A DNA stretch of 34,323 bases, taken from NCBI RefSeq assembly GCF_000337895.1, contig NZ_AOMA01000116.1, positions 19,717 through 54,039 of the forward strand, written 5' to 3'. This stretch comes from Halobiforma nitratireducens JCM 10879. GTDB lineage: Archaea; Halobacteriota; Halobacteria; Halobacteriales; Natrialbaceae. Of the stretch, positions 8,680-16,722 are shown piece after piece (within the stretch, counting starts at the first letter, position 1; each line of letters opens with the position of its first letter). The position numbers and the translations under genes are program-made. The notes below the pieces were generated by a model. The model saw only the letters and a list, made by a program, of their open reading frames with translations. It had not been told where the DNA came from and ran no database searches.

Positions 8680-9046
8680 GCCCCCTCGGAGCCAGGTGGT
8701 TCGAGACGACTGCTGTGTCTCGCCATCGAGCGAAAACAGGGATTGCGCGGTCCTCCCGAATTCCGGCGGGACTCCGCCCGCTGACCTCGCGGGAGCTTCG
8801 CTGCGAGTCGTTCCAAGTCGCTCAGTCACGAAAATTCTCGATTTTCGTACGACTCCAGGCTATTCGGCCTGCTCTGCCCGTAGACTGACTGTCGGCGTTC
8901 TCGGAACCGCTTCTCTCCTTCTCGAGCAATCCACCCCGTCCGGAGTTCGGCGACAGTATTGGTAGCCATCTCCGACGTGAGGGGGCCTCTCGTCGCAAAT
9001 TTAGTCTCACCGATAGGTTTAGGCTCTTCGAGTCGGTGTAGCCGCT
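8680..9046. other. gene-free stretch with several hairpins
   Basis: No supportable gene in 367 bases. It holds a run of inverted repeats: CGAGAC/GTCTCG (8702-8722), CGGG/CCCG near 8766-8780, CTCGC/GCGAG with an inner AGC-TTC-GCT (8786-8807), and ACGAAAAT-N5-ATTTTCGT (8828-8848). The last 40 bases hold the likely promoter of the next gene, with a weak TATA-like TAGGTTTA at about 9014-9022. Confidence 0.6.
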
Positions 9047-9739
9047 ATGGCACCCACGCTGGTGAACGTCGCCGCCGGGGTGTTGATCGGACTCGCTCTC
9101 CTGGGGGCGGCCGTCGACCGCCGGTCGCTACTCGTCGTCGCGCTCGCCGCCGCGGTTCCGGACCTCGATGCGGTCCTCAGTCTCGCGATCCAGGGTGCGA
9201 CGAACGCCGTCTTCCACACGCTGTTGCTGCCGGGCGTCGCATTCGTCGTCCTCTACTGGGACACCCGCTGCCGCGAGCGCTCGTGGCTCGCGACGCGATA
9301 CGGCTGGTACGGCGTCCGGGTCGCGTGGGTCGCGCTCGGGTCGTACGTCGTCGCCGGCATCGGCCTCGACCTCTTCCGTCCCGAGGGAGTGAATCTCCTC
9401 TATCCCCTCCACGACCGGTTCTACGCCGTCGTGGGTCGGCTCCTGCTATCGACCCAGGACGGACTGATCCTGACGTTCGTCGAACGCGGAGAGACGCCAC
9501 TGTGGCTCACTTCGCCCGGGACGACCGCTGACCATCACGTCGCAACCTGGGTGAACCCGACGCCCGGGACGGGACTCGAGACGGGCGTCGAGCGGAGACT
9601 GACGCTGGTGGAGTCGGGCTGGCAACTGGTAGTCGTCGCCGCGGCGATCGGGGCCACTGCAGCGCGGTTCCGACTGGAGCGCACGGACGAAGACGAACAG
9701 GACCCAGGAGTGAAGACGGAAACGGACGGTGAACACTGA
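9047..9739 (+). CDS. YdjM/DUF457-like membrane protein (putative metal-dependent hydrolase), copy 1
   Basis: 230 aa integral membrane protein of the type annotated in haloarchaea as metal-dependent hydrolase (YdjM/DUF457-like). It has hydrophobic helices near 5-22, 28-45, 60-78 and 98-115, a VPDLD motif near 37-41, a His in NAVFHTLL near 57, and a Trp/Arg-rich WDTRCRERSW loop. The C-terminal part is acidic and ends in a charged tail. Its stop overlaps the start of the next gene (TGATG), and that gene is a clear paralogue, so this is an operonic tandem duplication. Enzyme activity is not demonstrated for the family as far as I know. Confidence 0.82.
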   Translation: MAPTLVNVAAGVLIGLALLGAAVDRRSLLVVALAAAVPDLDAVLSLAIQGATNAVFHTLLLPGVAFVVLYWDTRCRERSWLATRYGWYGVRVAWVALGSYVVAGIGLDLFRPEGVNLLYPLHDRFYAVVGRLLLSTQDGLILTFVERGETPLWLTSPGTTADHHVATWVNPTPGTGLETGVERRLTLVESGWQLVVVAAAIGATAARFRLERTDEDEQDPGVKTETDGEH

Positions 9740-10437
9740 TGCCATCGACGATCGTCCACGCCGGGTTCGCCCTGTTGCTCGCCGCAGGGCTGCTGAAGGG
9801 AGCGTTCGACCGTCGGGCGCTCGCAGTCCTGCTCGTCATCGTCGTCATCCCCGAGGCCGACACCATCGCCGGACTGTGGCTCGACGGGGCACACCGCGCG
9901 CTGTTGCACAACCTGACCATCCCGATCGTCGGCGGCCTGTTGCTCTACTGGGACACCAGCTACCGCGAGCGATCGTGGCTTCGCGACCGGTGGGGGTGGT
10001 GGGGTGTCAGGGTCGCCTGGGTTGGCCTCTTCGTCCACGTCTTCGCTCACGTGCTGCTCGACTACGCTCACCTCGAGGGGATCAACGCCTTCTACCCGAT
10101 CGTCGACCGATTCGTCCGACTCGAGGGTGAACTCGCCCTCTCGACGACGGAGGGGATCGTACAGACGTTCGTCGATGTCGATCTCGATGTCGGCGTCGCC
10201 TCCGAAGACGGCACCGACGGGATCGCCGCCGACGTCGGCGTGACTGGCACCACTGCGGACACGCACGTCGACAATCCGGTCGAACCCTCCACAGCGGTCG
10301 AGGACGACGCCGACGGACCGGTCGAGCGCCTCTTCCCGGTCGCCGAAAGCGGCTGGCAGTTGTATCTGGTACTGTCCGGACTGTTCGTTCTGGTCGCCCG
10401 GCGGTTCCAGGATCGTCGCGAACGAGACGACCGCTAA
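9739..10437 (+). CDS. YdjM/DUF457-like membrane protein (putative metal-dependent hydrolase), copy 2
   Basis: 232 aa, paralogue of the previous gene, which it overlaps by 1 nt. Shared blocks: FDRRAL near 25, IPEAD near 36-40, HRALLHN near 52-58, YWDTSYRERSW near 70-80, and GVNLLYP/GINAFYP. It differs by an acidic, Thr/Val-rich insert of about 50 residues (about 148-195) between the membrane domain and the last hydrophobic helix (near 207-222). Copy 1 has PDLD where this copy has PEAD, so the first putative metal site is altered here. Coupled translation with copy 1 suggests the two products act together. Confidence 0.82.
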   Translation: MPSTIVHAGFALLLAAGLLKGAFDRRALAVLLVIVVIPEADTIAGLWLDGAHRALLHNLTIPIVGGLLLYWDTSYRERSWLRDRWGWWGVRVAWVGLFVHVFAHVLLDYAHLEGINAFYPIVDRFVRLEGELALSTTEGIVQTFVDVDLDVGVASEDGTDGIAADVGVTGTTADTHVDNPVEPSTAVEDDADGPVERLFPVAESGWQLYLVLSGLFVLVARRFQDRRERDDR

Positions 10438-10520
10438 CACCCAAAGACTGTGTCTGAGTCTCGAGGCGTCACGAGAGTGTCTCGAGTTCCTCCCGGGACC
10501 GGCCTGCGTACTTGTCGTAC

Positions 10521-10530
10521 TCTTATTATC
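10521..10530 (+). promoter_or_regulatory. TATA box of the signal-peptide membrane protein gene
   Basis: TCTTATTATC lies 22-31 nt before the ATG at 10552, supporting a leaderless transcript and the shorter start over an in-frame one at 10450. Confidence 0.55.
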
Positions 10531-10551
10531 AGCCCACTACGAAAGAAAGCC

Positions 10552-11205
10552 ATGAACGTGCGACGCGCGGTAGCGGCGTTGATCGCAGTACTGTCGCTGG
10601 TTCCCGTCTCGGCAACGGCACAGAACGGCGTCGAAACCTCGGTTACTGGCGCGGGTGGGGTCGAACTCCTCGTTCTAGGCGCGTTGCTGTACGTCGTCTA
10701 CGTCCTGTTTTCGATCGCGCTGGGACTCATCGTACTCGTGGCGACGGAGGTGATCGGCTCGGGGACGTACGTTCGTACGCTCGAGCATCGAATCTACGAT
10801 CGGCCCGTCCGGTCGGCGCTGCTCGGCTTCGGTGCGATCGTCGCCGGGATCGTGGGCCTGTTCGTGCTGTTGTTCGTGCTGGTCGTCCTCGTGGAAATCG
10901 GCCTGCCGGAGCCGACGGCGTTGATCGCCGGGATTCCGCTTTTCGGAGCGATGATCTTCGTCCACGTCGCAGCCGCGATCGGAACCATCGTGATCGGAGC
11001 GTATCTGCTTCGAAAACGACAGAGCGGCCCGGCGAATCTCTGGCTCGCGCTGTTCGTCGGCGCGCTGATCGTCAACGTCCCGCTTCTCAACCTCCTTTTG
11101 GCTCCGGCCGTGCTCCTGCTGGGGATCGGTGCGATGATCGGCCACTGGTTGGGAGACGGCGGCGACGTGTCCGGACCGGGCTCGAGAGCGTCGGCCGAAG
11201 GCTAG
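10552..11205 (+). CDS. signal-peptide membrane protein with five hydrophobic helices
   Basis: 217 aa. An N-terminal signal peptide (MNVRRAVAALIAVLSL... ending in SATA-QNG near 23) is followed by hydrophobic segments near 38-66, 87-112, 116-142 and 155-192. The second half resembles the membrane tail seen on haloarchaeal bactofilin-like polymer-forming proteins, but the bactofilin domain itself is absent; this is a weak resemblance. It is followed by a convergent PINc ATPase gene. Function unknown. Confidence 0.75.
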   Translation: MNVRRAVAALIAVLSLVPVSATAQNGVETSVTGAGGVELLVLGALLYVVYVLFSIALGLIVLVATEVIGSGTYVRTLEHRIYDRPVRSALLGFGAIVAGIVGLFVLLFVLVVLVEIGLPEPTALIAGIPLFGAMIFVHVAAAIGTIVIGAYLLRKRQSGPANLWLALFVGALIVNVPLLNLLLAPAVLLLGIGAMIGHWLGDGGDVSGPGSRASAEG

Positions 11206-11218
11206 TCCGACGCAGTTC

Positions 11219-11244
11219 GACGAGGGCACGACCGTGATCGGGTC
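11219..11244. repeat. 26-nt exact direct repeat, outer copy
   Basis: Identical over 26 bases to 11376-11401, which encodes the last nine codons of the PINc ATPase gene except for the final bases before its stop. This copy lies in the intergenic region 131 nt away, in the same orientation. Confidence 0.9.
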
Positions 11245-11315
11245 CGCCGATCGATTGTCCCTCGAGGGGTGCCACAATCGTACACCCACGGGGAACCCGA
11301 ATCTCACGGGGATGC

Positions 11316-11320
11316 TTTTT
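11316..11320 (+). terminator. T5 tract between convergent genes
   Basis: GCTTTTTC on the plus strand, 110 nt after the stop at 11205. Archaeal RNA polymerase can terminate at oligo-T, so this may end the plus-strand transcript. Confidence 0.4.
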
Positions 11321-11349
11321 CTCTGCCCGCTCACGCACCAATCCACGCG

Positions 11350-11354
11350 AAAAA
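11350..11354 (-). terminator. T5 tract after the PINc ATPase gene
   Basis: On the minus strand CGTTTTTCG begins 18 nt after the stop of the PINc ATPase gene, a typical position for an archaeal intrinsic terminator. Confidence 0.5.
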
Positions 11355-11371
11355 CGGTCCAACGGTCCCGG

Positions 11372-13264
11372 TCAGGACGAGGGCACGACCGTGATCGGGT
11401 CTCTCCGGTCGATCGCCTGCTCGAGTTCCTCGGCGATCGCACTTCCACGCGAGACCTGGATTTCGCCGCCGCGGCTCACCGTCGCGGTAAAGAGATAGTC
11501 ACCGCCGGCCTGGACCTCGACGGTCTCGCCGTGGTTGCCGTCGACGGGGATGACGATGTGTCTCGAGGTCACCTCCGGGGAGACCATCTGGCCGGCCTGA
11601 CCGCTGGTACCGCCGTCACCGCTCGCGCCGGCACCGCCAGCACCAGCACCAGCACCGGCTCCGTAGTTGGGGTTCTCGTCGTGGGTCCGGACATCGATGT
11701 CGATCCCCAGCCGGTTCTCGATGTCGGTGATCCGACCGCCGCCCTTGCCGATGACACTCGAGATGTCGTCGTCTTCGACGTAGACGACGGCGCGATCCTG
11801 GCCTTTGAGGTCGACGTCGACGTAGCCGTGTGCGACCGATCGGATTTCGCGTTCGATCTCCTGTTTGGCGATACGGTCGACGCCGGACTCGCTACCCGGG
11901 CCGTCTTCCTCGTCTTTGAGCGGGACGGTGACGACCTGGCGATTGAACGTGTATATCTCGTACTCGGGTTCGCCGGTCTCGAAGTTGGTGACCTGGATGA
12001 CCGGGCGGGCGAGGTCCTCCTCAGTGAGGCCCGCGGGGACCTTGACCTCGGTACGGACGTCGTAGACGGTCTCGACTTCGCCGGCCTCGATGTAGACGAC
12101 CGTGTCGACGACCTGCGGGATCATCCCGAGTTCGACGCGGCCGACCAGCCGCTGGAGCGCGTCGATCGGGCGGGTCGCGTGGACCACGCCGATCATACCG
12201 ACGCCGGCCAGCCGCATGTCCGCGAAGACCTCGAAGTCGTCGGTCTTGCGCACCTCGTCGTAGACGGTGTAGTCGGGACGGACCATCAATAGGGCGTCCG
12301 CGGTCTTTGCCATCTGCCCGCCGAGTTCGGTGTACTGGGTGATCTCGGGGCCGACCTGCAGGTCCCGCGGTTTCTCCATCGTCTTGACCGCGTAATCGTG
12401 ATTCGAGATGAACCGGGCGACTGCCTGCGCGAACGTCGACTTCCCGGCACCGGGTGCACCCGAGATGAGGACGCCACGCTGGCGCTCGAGCAGCCGTTCT
12501 TTCAGTTCGTCGGCGTTCTCGTAGTCCTCGATGTCCGTCTGGGCAATGGGTCGAACCGCGGTGATCTCGATGCCGTCCGAGAACGGCGGCCGGCCGATCG
12601 CGATCCGGTAGTCCCGGAACTGGACGATCTTCATGCCCGGTTCCGAGAGTTCGAGGAAGCCCTCGGGGGACTCCTTGGCGGCGTCGACGACCTCGCGGGC
12701 GTACTCGTCCATCGTCTCCTCGTCGAGTGGCTCATCAGCGATCTCCTGGTAGTGCATGTCGCCGAGTTCGCCCCGTTTTGCCATCGGGACGGTGCCCGTC
12801 TTGAGGTGGACGCTCATCGTCACGTCGTCGAAGTAGTTCTCGACGGTGAGCGTGCCGACGTCGACCTCGCGGGTCTCCGGGGAAACGTGTTCGACGTCGA
12901 GGCCCTTCGCCTCGGCGACTTCCGCCTGTACGACGTCGCTAGTGAGAAAGGTTGCATCGAGGTCCTCCGCGAGGTCGCGGATGAGCGCGTCGATTTCGCC
13001 CTCGGAGGCGTGACCGCGCTCGATGGCGCTCGGGCGCTCGCCGACGTACTCGAGGTCGATCTCGCCCTCGTCGGCCAGGTCGGCGAGCTGCTGGAGTTCC
13101 TCGAGGCCGTCCCAGCCGGTCTCGATGCCGTCGTTTGCCTGCGCTTCGAGTTCCGCGACGACGGCTTCGGGAACCGAAATCGTCGCTCCCTCGAACTGCC
13201 CGTCTTCGATCGTCGACGAGACGCGGCCATCGATGACCACGCTCGTGTCCGGCACGACGTTCAT
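11372..13264 (-). CDS. PINc-KH ATPase (PIN nuclease domain fused to PilT-type ATPase)
   Basis: 630 aa from the chosen ATG. An N-terminal PIN (VapC-like) ribonuclease fold (1-130) shows Asp6, Glu39 and Asp110 as likely metal ligands. The PilT/VirB11-type ATPase core has Walker A GAPGAGKST at 269-277, a DALLMVRPDYTVYDE Walker B/Asp-box region (323-337), and an HATRP motif near 362. A KH RNA-binding domain has its GKGG loop at 506-509. A Gly/Ala linker (about 533-559) made of short GA repeats separates it from a small C-terminal beta domain. This domain order is the conserved archaeal PINc/VapC-family ATPase, probably an RNA-processing or RNA-remodelling enzyme. The start is set by a minus-strand TATA box (CTTATGGG, 13286-13293) 26 nt upstream; a 55-residue extension is unlikely. 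Divergent from the transducer gene. Confidence 0.93.
   Translation of the reverse strand: MNVVPDTSVVIDGRVSSTIEDGQFEGATISVPEAVVAELEAQANDGIETGWDGLEELQQLADLADEGEIDLEYVGERPSAIERGHASEGEIDALIRDLAEDLDATFLTSDVVQAEVAEAKGLDVEHVSPETREVDVGTLTVENYFDDVTMSVHLKTGTVPMAKRGELGDMHYQEIADEPLDEETMDEYAREVVDAAKESPEGFLELSEPGMKIVQFRDYRIAIGRPPFSDGIEITAVRPIAQTDIEDYENADELKERLLERQRGVLISGAPGAGKSTFAQAVARFISNHDYAVKTMEKPRDLQVGPEITQYTELGGQMAKTADALLMVRPDYTVYDEVRKTDDFEVFADMRLAGVGMIGVVHATRPIDALQRLVGRVELGMIPQVVDTVVYIEAGEVETVYDVRTEVKVPAGLTEEDLARPVIQVTNFETGEPEYEIYTFNRQVVTVPLKDEEDGPGSESGVDRIAKQEIEREIRSVAHGYVDVDLKGQDRAVVYVEDDDISSVIGKGGGRITDIENRLGIDIDVRTHDENPNYGAGAGAGAGGAGASGDGGTSGQAGQMVSPEVTSRHIVIPVDGNHGETVEVQAGGDYLFTATVSRGGEIQVSRGSAIAEELEQAIDRRDPITVVPSS
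11376..11401. repeat. 26-nt exact direct repeat, copy inside the PINc ATPase 3' end
   Basis: Same 26 bases as 11219-11244. On the minus strand it encodes the C-terminal residues DPITVVPSS of the ATPase. Confidence 0.9.
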
Positions 13265-13285
13265 ACGCTCACTCGGGTACGTACG

Positions 13286-13293
13286 CCCATAAG
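13286..13293 (-). promoter_or_regulatory. TATA box of the PINc ATPase gene
   Basis: Minus-strand CTTATGGG centred 26 nt before the ATG at 13264; supports a leaderless mRNA. Confidence 0.55.
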
Positions 13294-13377
13294 GGTGTTC
13301 ACGTCGCTGGACGGGCCCGTCGGACGTGGCTGGGGCACAATACGGCGGACCGGAACGCGAACCATCATGCGTGATAA

Positions 13378-13397
13378 AGTTCCAGGTTGCTGGAACT
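13378..13397. promoter_or_regulatory. perfect inverted repeat upstream of the HemAT-type gene
   Basis: AGTTCCAG-GTTG-CTGGAACT, eight-base perfect arms with a 4-nt spacer. It ends 7 nt before the AT-rich box of the transducer gene and so touches the BRE position. It is a strong candidate binding site for a dimeric activator or repressor. Confidence 0.6.
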
Positions 13398-13404
13398 ACC
13401 GGCC

Positions 13405-13414
13405 AAAATTTAAA
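13405..13414 (+). promoter_or_regulatory. TATA box of the HemAT-type transducer gene
   Basis: AAAATTTAAA centred 28 nt before the ATG at 13438; a canonical haloarchaeal promoter for a leaderless mRNA. Confidence 0.7.
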
Positions 13415-13437
13415 CCCCGAGCCGAACACGTTCTGCC

Positions 13438-15159
13438 ATGAATCCGGAACGCACGTTCGGGCACGGTGGCCTGAACGGGTTTCTCGAGGTCGATCGGTTG
13501 CTCGATGGAATCGGACTGGACGAAGACGACGTCGCCTGGCGAAAGGAGTTTATCGGGTTCGACGAAACCGACGAGCAGCGGCTGAACGACCTCGAGCCGT
13601 TGCTTCGTGACAACCAGGACGAGATCGCCGACGAGTTCTACGACAACCTGCTGGAGTACGAGGCGGCCCGCGATGTCGTCGAGCGGTCGCCGAAAGGAGT
13701 CGAGCAACTCAAGCAGACCCAGCGGGCGTATCTCGTGTCGCTTTCGACCGGCGACTACGACCTGGAGTACTTCGAGAACCGCGCCAGGATCGGCAAACTC
13801 CACGAGATGCTGGACATGCCGTTGAAACAGTACGTGGGACAGTACGGCGTCTACTACGATCTCATCATGCGCCGGGTAAACGAGCGGGTCCAGGAACAGG
13901 TCGTCACCTCCATCGAAGAGTGGCTCGCCGAGCGAGAAGAGGACGCCGACGGGGGCCTCGGGCGACTTTCCGGAGCGTTCGGGTTCGGCAGCGACGAAGC
14001 CGACTCCGAGGCGACGGACGGACTCGAGGAGAGTCTCGAGGACGCCGTTCGCGACGCGATCGACGACGGGATGGGCGACGTACTCTCGCTGTTGCGGATT
14101 ATCAACCTCGACATGCAGATCGCAACCGAGACGTACGTCGACTCCTACGCCCAGAACCTCGAGGAGGCGATCGATCAACACGAGCAACTCGCCGCGGACG
14201 TCGAGTCGGACGTGGAAAACCCACTCGAGGAGCTCCACGAGGCCAGCGAGGTCGTCTCCCGCCGTGCGGAGGCGATCAGTCAACACACCGAGGCCCAGGC
14301 CGCGACCGCCGAGGAGGCCGCGAACGAAATCGACGAGGTCAGCGCGGCCGCCGAGGAGGTAGCAAGCGTCGCGGCCGAAGCCCGCGAGGAGAGCGAACGG
14401 ACCGAGCGACTGGCAGGGGACGGAGTCGAAGCCGCCGCCGAGGCACGTCGCGAGCTCGGAGCGATCGAGGACGCGACCGAACGGGTCGAGACGGCGGTCG
14501 GCGAACTCGAGTCCCGAACCGACGAGATCGACGAGGCGATCGAACGACTCGACGAGTTGGCCCAGCGGACGACCATCCTGGCCTCGAACGCGAAGATCGA
14601 ATCGACGCGAGGGGATGCGGGCGACGAAACGATGGCGATCATCGCCGACGAGGTCAACTCGTTTGCAAAGCAGACGAAACGCGACCTCGACGCGATCGAA
14701 ACCGCACTCGAAGACGTCTCCGAGGCGACTGCGGAAACCGTCGAGGCGGTCACGGAGACGAGCACCCGGGTCGACCAGGGTGGTGAGCGCATCCGCGATA
14801 CGATCGAATCGCTCGAGAGAATTCACGACGCTGCCAGATCGACGGCAGCGGGCTTGGAAGACGTCGCGACTGCGACCGACCAGCAGGCCCACAGTATCGA
14901 GGCGACCGCGGAGTCGGTCGAGGAACTTTCACGAAGCGCCGAACAGGTTGCGGACGCGGCGGAGTCGGTCGCGGCCGCGAGCCAGGAACAGACGGCGAGT
15001 CTCGGCGAGGTGAGCGCTGCCGTCGGGAGACTGACCGACGTCGAGCCGTTCGAGAGCGAACCCGTGTACGAACGCGTTTCGAGAGAACCCGACACCGGGG
15101 CCGACCACGATCCCGGTCCCGAACTCGAGTTCGACGCCGAAACCACGGAGACGCAGTGA
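13438..15159 (+). CDS. globin-coupled methyl-accepting transducer (HemAT type)
   Basis: 573 aa soluble heme-globin sensor joined to a methyl-accepting signalling domain. The globin-coupled sensor domain covers about 1-245; His122 in RIGKLHEMLDMP is the expected proximal heme ligand, at nearly the same position as His123 of Bacillus HemAT. The last globin helix is DVLSLLRIINLDMQIATETYV (about 214-234, written here only in part as family motif). Between it and the preceding helix lies an acidic/Gly insert, about 164-212. Residues 250-545 form a long coiled coil of heptads. The hairpin tip (about 376-410) reads TTILASNAKIESTRGDAGDE rather than the usual NLLALNAAIEAARAGE. There are no membrane segments. 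Family role: oxygen or other gas sensing for taxis through CheA/CheW; the tip raises doubt about that partner here. A strong TATA box and a perfect inverted repeat lie upstream. Confidence 0.9.
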   Translation: MNPERTFGHGGLNGFLEVDRLLDGIGLDEDDVAWRKEFIGFDETDEQRLNDLEPLLRDNQDEIADEFYDNLLEYEAARDVVERSPKGVEQLKQTQRAYLVSLSTGDYDLEYFENRARIGKLHEMLDMPLKQYVGQYGVYYDLIMRRVNERVQEQVVTSIEEWLAEREEDADGGLGRLSGAFGFGSDEADSEATDGLEESLEDAVRDAIDDGMGDVLSLLRIINLDMQIATETYVDSYAQNLEEAIDQHEQLAADVESDVENPLEELHEASEVVSRRAEAISQHTEAQAATAEEAANEIDEVSAAAEEVASVAAEAREESERTERLAGDGVEAAAEARRELGAIEDATERVETAVGELESRTDEIDEAIERLDELAQRTTILASNAKIESTRGDAGDETMAIIADEVNSFAKQTKRDLDAIETALEDVSEATAETVEAVTETSTRVDQGGERIRDTIESLERIHDAARSTAAGLEDVATATDQQAHSIEATAESVEELSRSAEQVADAAESVAAASQEQTASLGEVSAAVGRLTDVEPFESEPVYERVSREPDTGADHDPGPELEFDAETTETQ

Positions 15160-15238
15160 GGACTCGAGCCGGGCGATCACGGCCCGCCGACCCGGGGTCG
15201 CCGGTGCAATCAACACGTCGGCGGTCGAACCGACGGGC

Positions 15239-16336
15239 ATGAACGTCACCGAGCTCACTCGTGAGTTGGTCTCGATCCCGAGCTACGAGGACGAGACCGC
15301 TGCGGGCGATTTCATCGAGACCTGGCTGGGGCGGGAAGCCGGCGGCGACGCGACGATCACCCGCGACGAGGTGGGAAACGTAATCGCCCGGAAGGGGGAG
15401 CCAGCGCCGCAGACGCTCGCGCTCGTCGGCCACCACGACGTCGTGGAGCCGGCCCCGTCGCAGGTCCAGGACGAGGGAGAAAGTAGCGGCGAGTACGTCG
15501 TCGACGAGCGCGATGGCCGCCTCTACGGTCGTGGCACTGCGGATATGAACGGTGCCGTCGCCGCCGCCATGCTCGCGTTCGTCGAAGCCGACCCCACAGG
15601 AGAGCTCGTCTTCGCCAGCTTCGTCGGCGAGGAGGTCGGCGGCGTCGGTGCTCGCCACGCCATCGACGCCGGGTTCGCCCCCGACTACGCCGTCGTCGGC
15701 GAGGGATCGACTGGTTACTCGAGTCCGGGCGTCACCGACGTCGCCGTCGCCCACAAGGGTCGACGCGGGAGCACGATCACGGCGACGGGCGCGACAGCCC
15801 ACGCGAGCGAGGCCGATGCCGGGGAGAACGCCGTCTACCGGGCGACCGACGCCGTCGGGATCGTCCGGAACCTCGAGCGGCCGGCCGTCGACGTTGCCGG
15901 CGATCGACTCGAGGGGAGCGTCGTCGTCACCGAGATCCAGGGCGGGACGGCGATGAACGTCGTCCCCGACCGGTGCGAGATCACGGTCGACGAGCGAACC
16001 GTGCCGGGCGAGCGCGCGGCTCTCGAGCGCGTCGAGGGAATCGAGGGCGTCGAATGGACCGTCGACCAGGACCTCCCACCGATGCAGTGTGGGGACGAGG
16101 GGTTCGCCGACGCCGTTCGCGAGGCGGCATCGGCCGCCCAGCCGGGGACGCCCGAGCACGTCACGAAACCCCACGCGACCGACGCGGGCTGGCTCGCCGA
16201 CGCTGGCACCGACTGCGTCGTCTGCGGGCCGGCCGAACCCGGCGAGGCCCACACCGACGACGAAAGCGTCTCGATCGAGGTCCTCGAGCGGTGTCGGGAG
16301 ACGTACCGCCACGTCGCGGAGTCGTGGCCCCAGTGA
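15239..16336 (+). CDS. M20 family metallopeptidase (ArgE/DapE/CPG2-like)
   Basis: 365 aa zinc-dependent amidohydrolase/peptidase. Metal and catalytic residues visible: H65 in GHHDVV, D102 in RGTADMNG (bridging Asp), catalytic E131 and metal ligand E132 in GEEVGG, and a late His in EAHTDDESVS near 340. The central lid/dimerisation domain (about 170-280) includes KGRRGSTI and TAHASE. Full length for the family. It follows the transducer by 79 nt on the same strand. Substrate (N-acyl amino acid or dipeptide) cannot be told; in haloarchaea such genes may serve arginine or lysine synthesis, or peptide use. Confidence 0.9.
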   Translation: MNVTELTRELVSIPSYEDETAAGDFIETWLGREAGGDATITRDEVGNVIARKGEPAPQTLALVGHHDVVEPAPSQVQDEGESSGEYVVDERDGRLYGRGTADMNGAVAAAMLAFVEADPTGELVFASFVGEEVGGVGARHAIDAGFAPDYAVVGEGSTGYSSPGVTDVAVAHKGRRGSTITATGATAHASEADAGENAVYRATDAVGIVRNLERPAVDVAGDRLEGSVVVTEIQGGTAMNVVPDRCEITVDERTVPGERAALERVEGIEGVEWTVDQDLPPMQCGDEGFADAVREAASAAQPGTPEHVTKPHATDAGWLADAGTDCVVCGPAEPGEAHTDDESVSIEVLERCRETYRHVAESWPQ

Positions 16337-16365
16337 CCCTCAGGCCGGCGATTCTCCGAGTATCG

Positions 16366-16722
16366 CTACAGGCCCGGCACGCCGACGGCGTTGAAACCCG
16401 TGATCCCGACCGCCGCGAGCGCGTAGAGGACGATCAACACGGTCACCCACGCGATCAATCCGACCATCGCCGCGGCGGTCCAGCCCGCCGGATACCGGAG
16501 GTTGATGACCGCGACGTACGCGACAAGTGCAAGCAGTGGCCCCAGGAGAGGAATCCAGCCAACGAAGAACCCGACGAGCGCCCAGACGATCGCACCGATC
16601 AACGCGGTCACGATCGCGTGATCGTAGTCGCCCGCGCCGACGATGACGCGAGCGCCGACGTGGATACCGAGCGCCCCGATGAACAGGCTGGCGAGGAAGA
16701 CGATTGCCGAAGCGACGACCAT
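16366..16722 (-). CDS. small membrane protein of unknown function
   Basis: 118 aa from the ATG at 16722, mostly hydrophobic: segments near 2-24, 34-58, 60-75 and 84-108, likely four helices. A longer frame to 16824 adds an Arg/Cys-rich piece that is not credible. Convergent with the M20 peptidase, 29 nt after its stop, and divergent from the first M32 carboxypeptidase. No family recognised. Confidence 0.7.
   Translation of the reverse strand: MVVASAIVFLASLFIGALGIHVGARVIVGAGDYDHAIVTALIGAIVWALVGFFVGWIPLLGPLLALVAYVAVINLRYPAGWTAAAMVGLIAWVTVLIVLYALAAVGITGFNAVGVPGL

Noticed and set aside
8680..9046. CRISPR array
   Set aside because: The inverted repeats here are different from each other and not regularly spaced direct repeats. 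No CRISPR array or cas gene was seen anywhere in the window.
11636..11662. CCAGCACCAGCACCAGCACC tract as a possible CRISPR or satellite
   Set aside because: It encodes the Gly/Ala linker of the PINc ATPase; it is codon repetition without spacers.
13396..14892. A 498-codon minus-strand frame opposite the HemAT-type gene
   Set aside because: Leu/Val/Arg/Asp-rich mirror of a coiled coil, with no motif; the plus-strand gene has a clear family, promoter and start.
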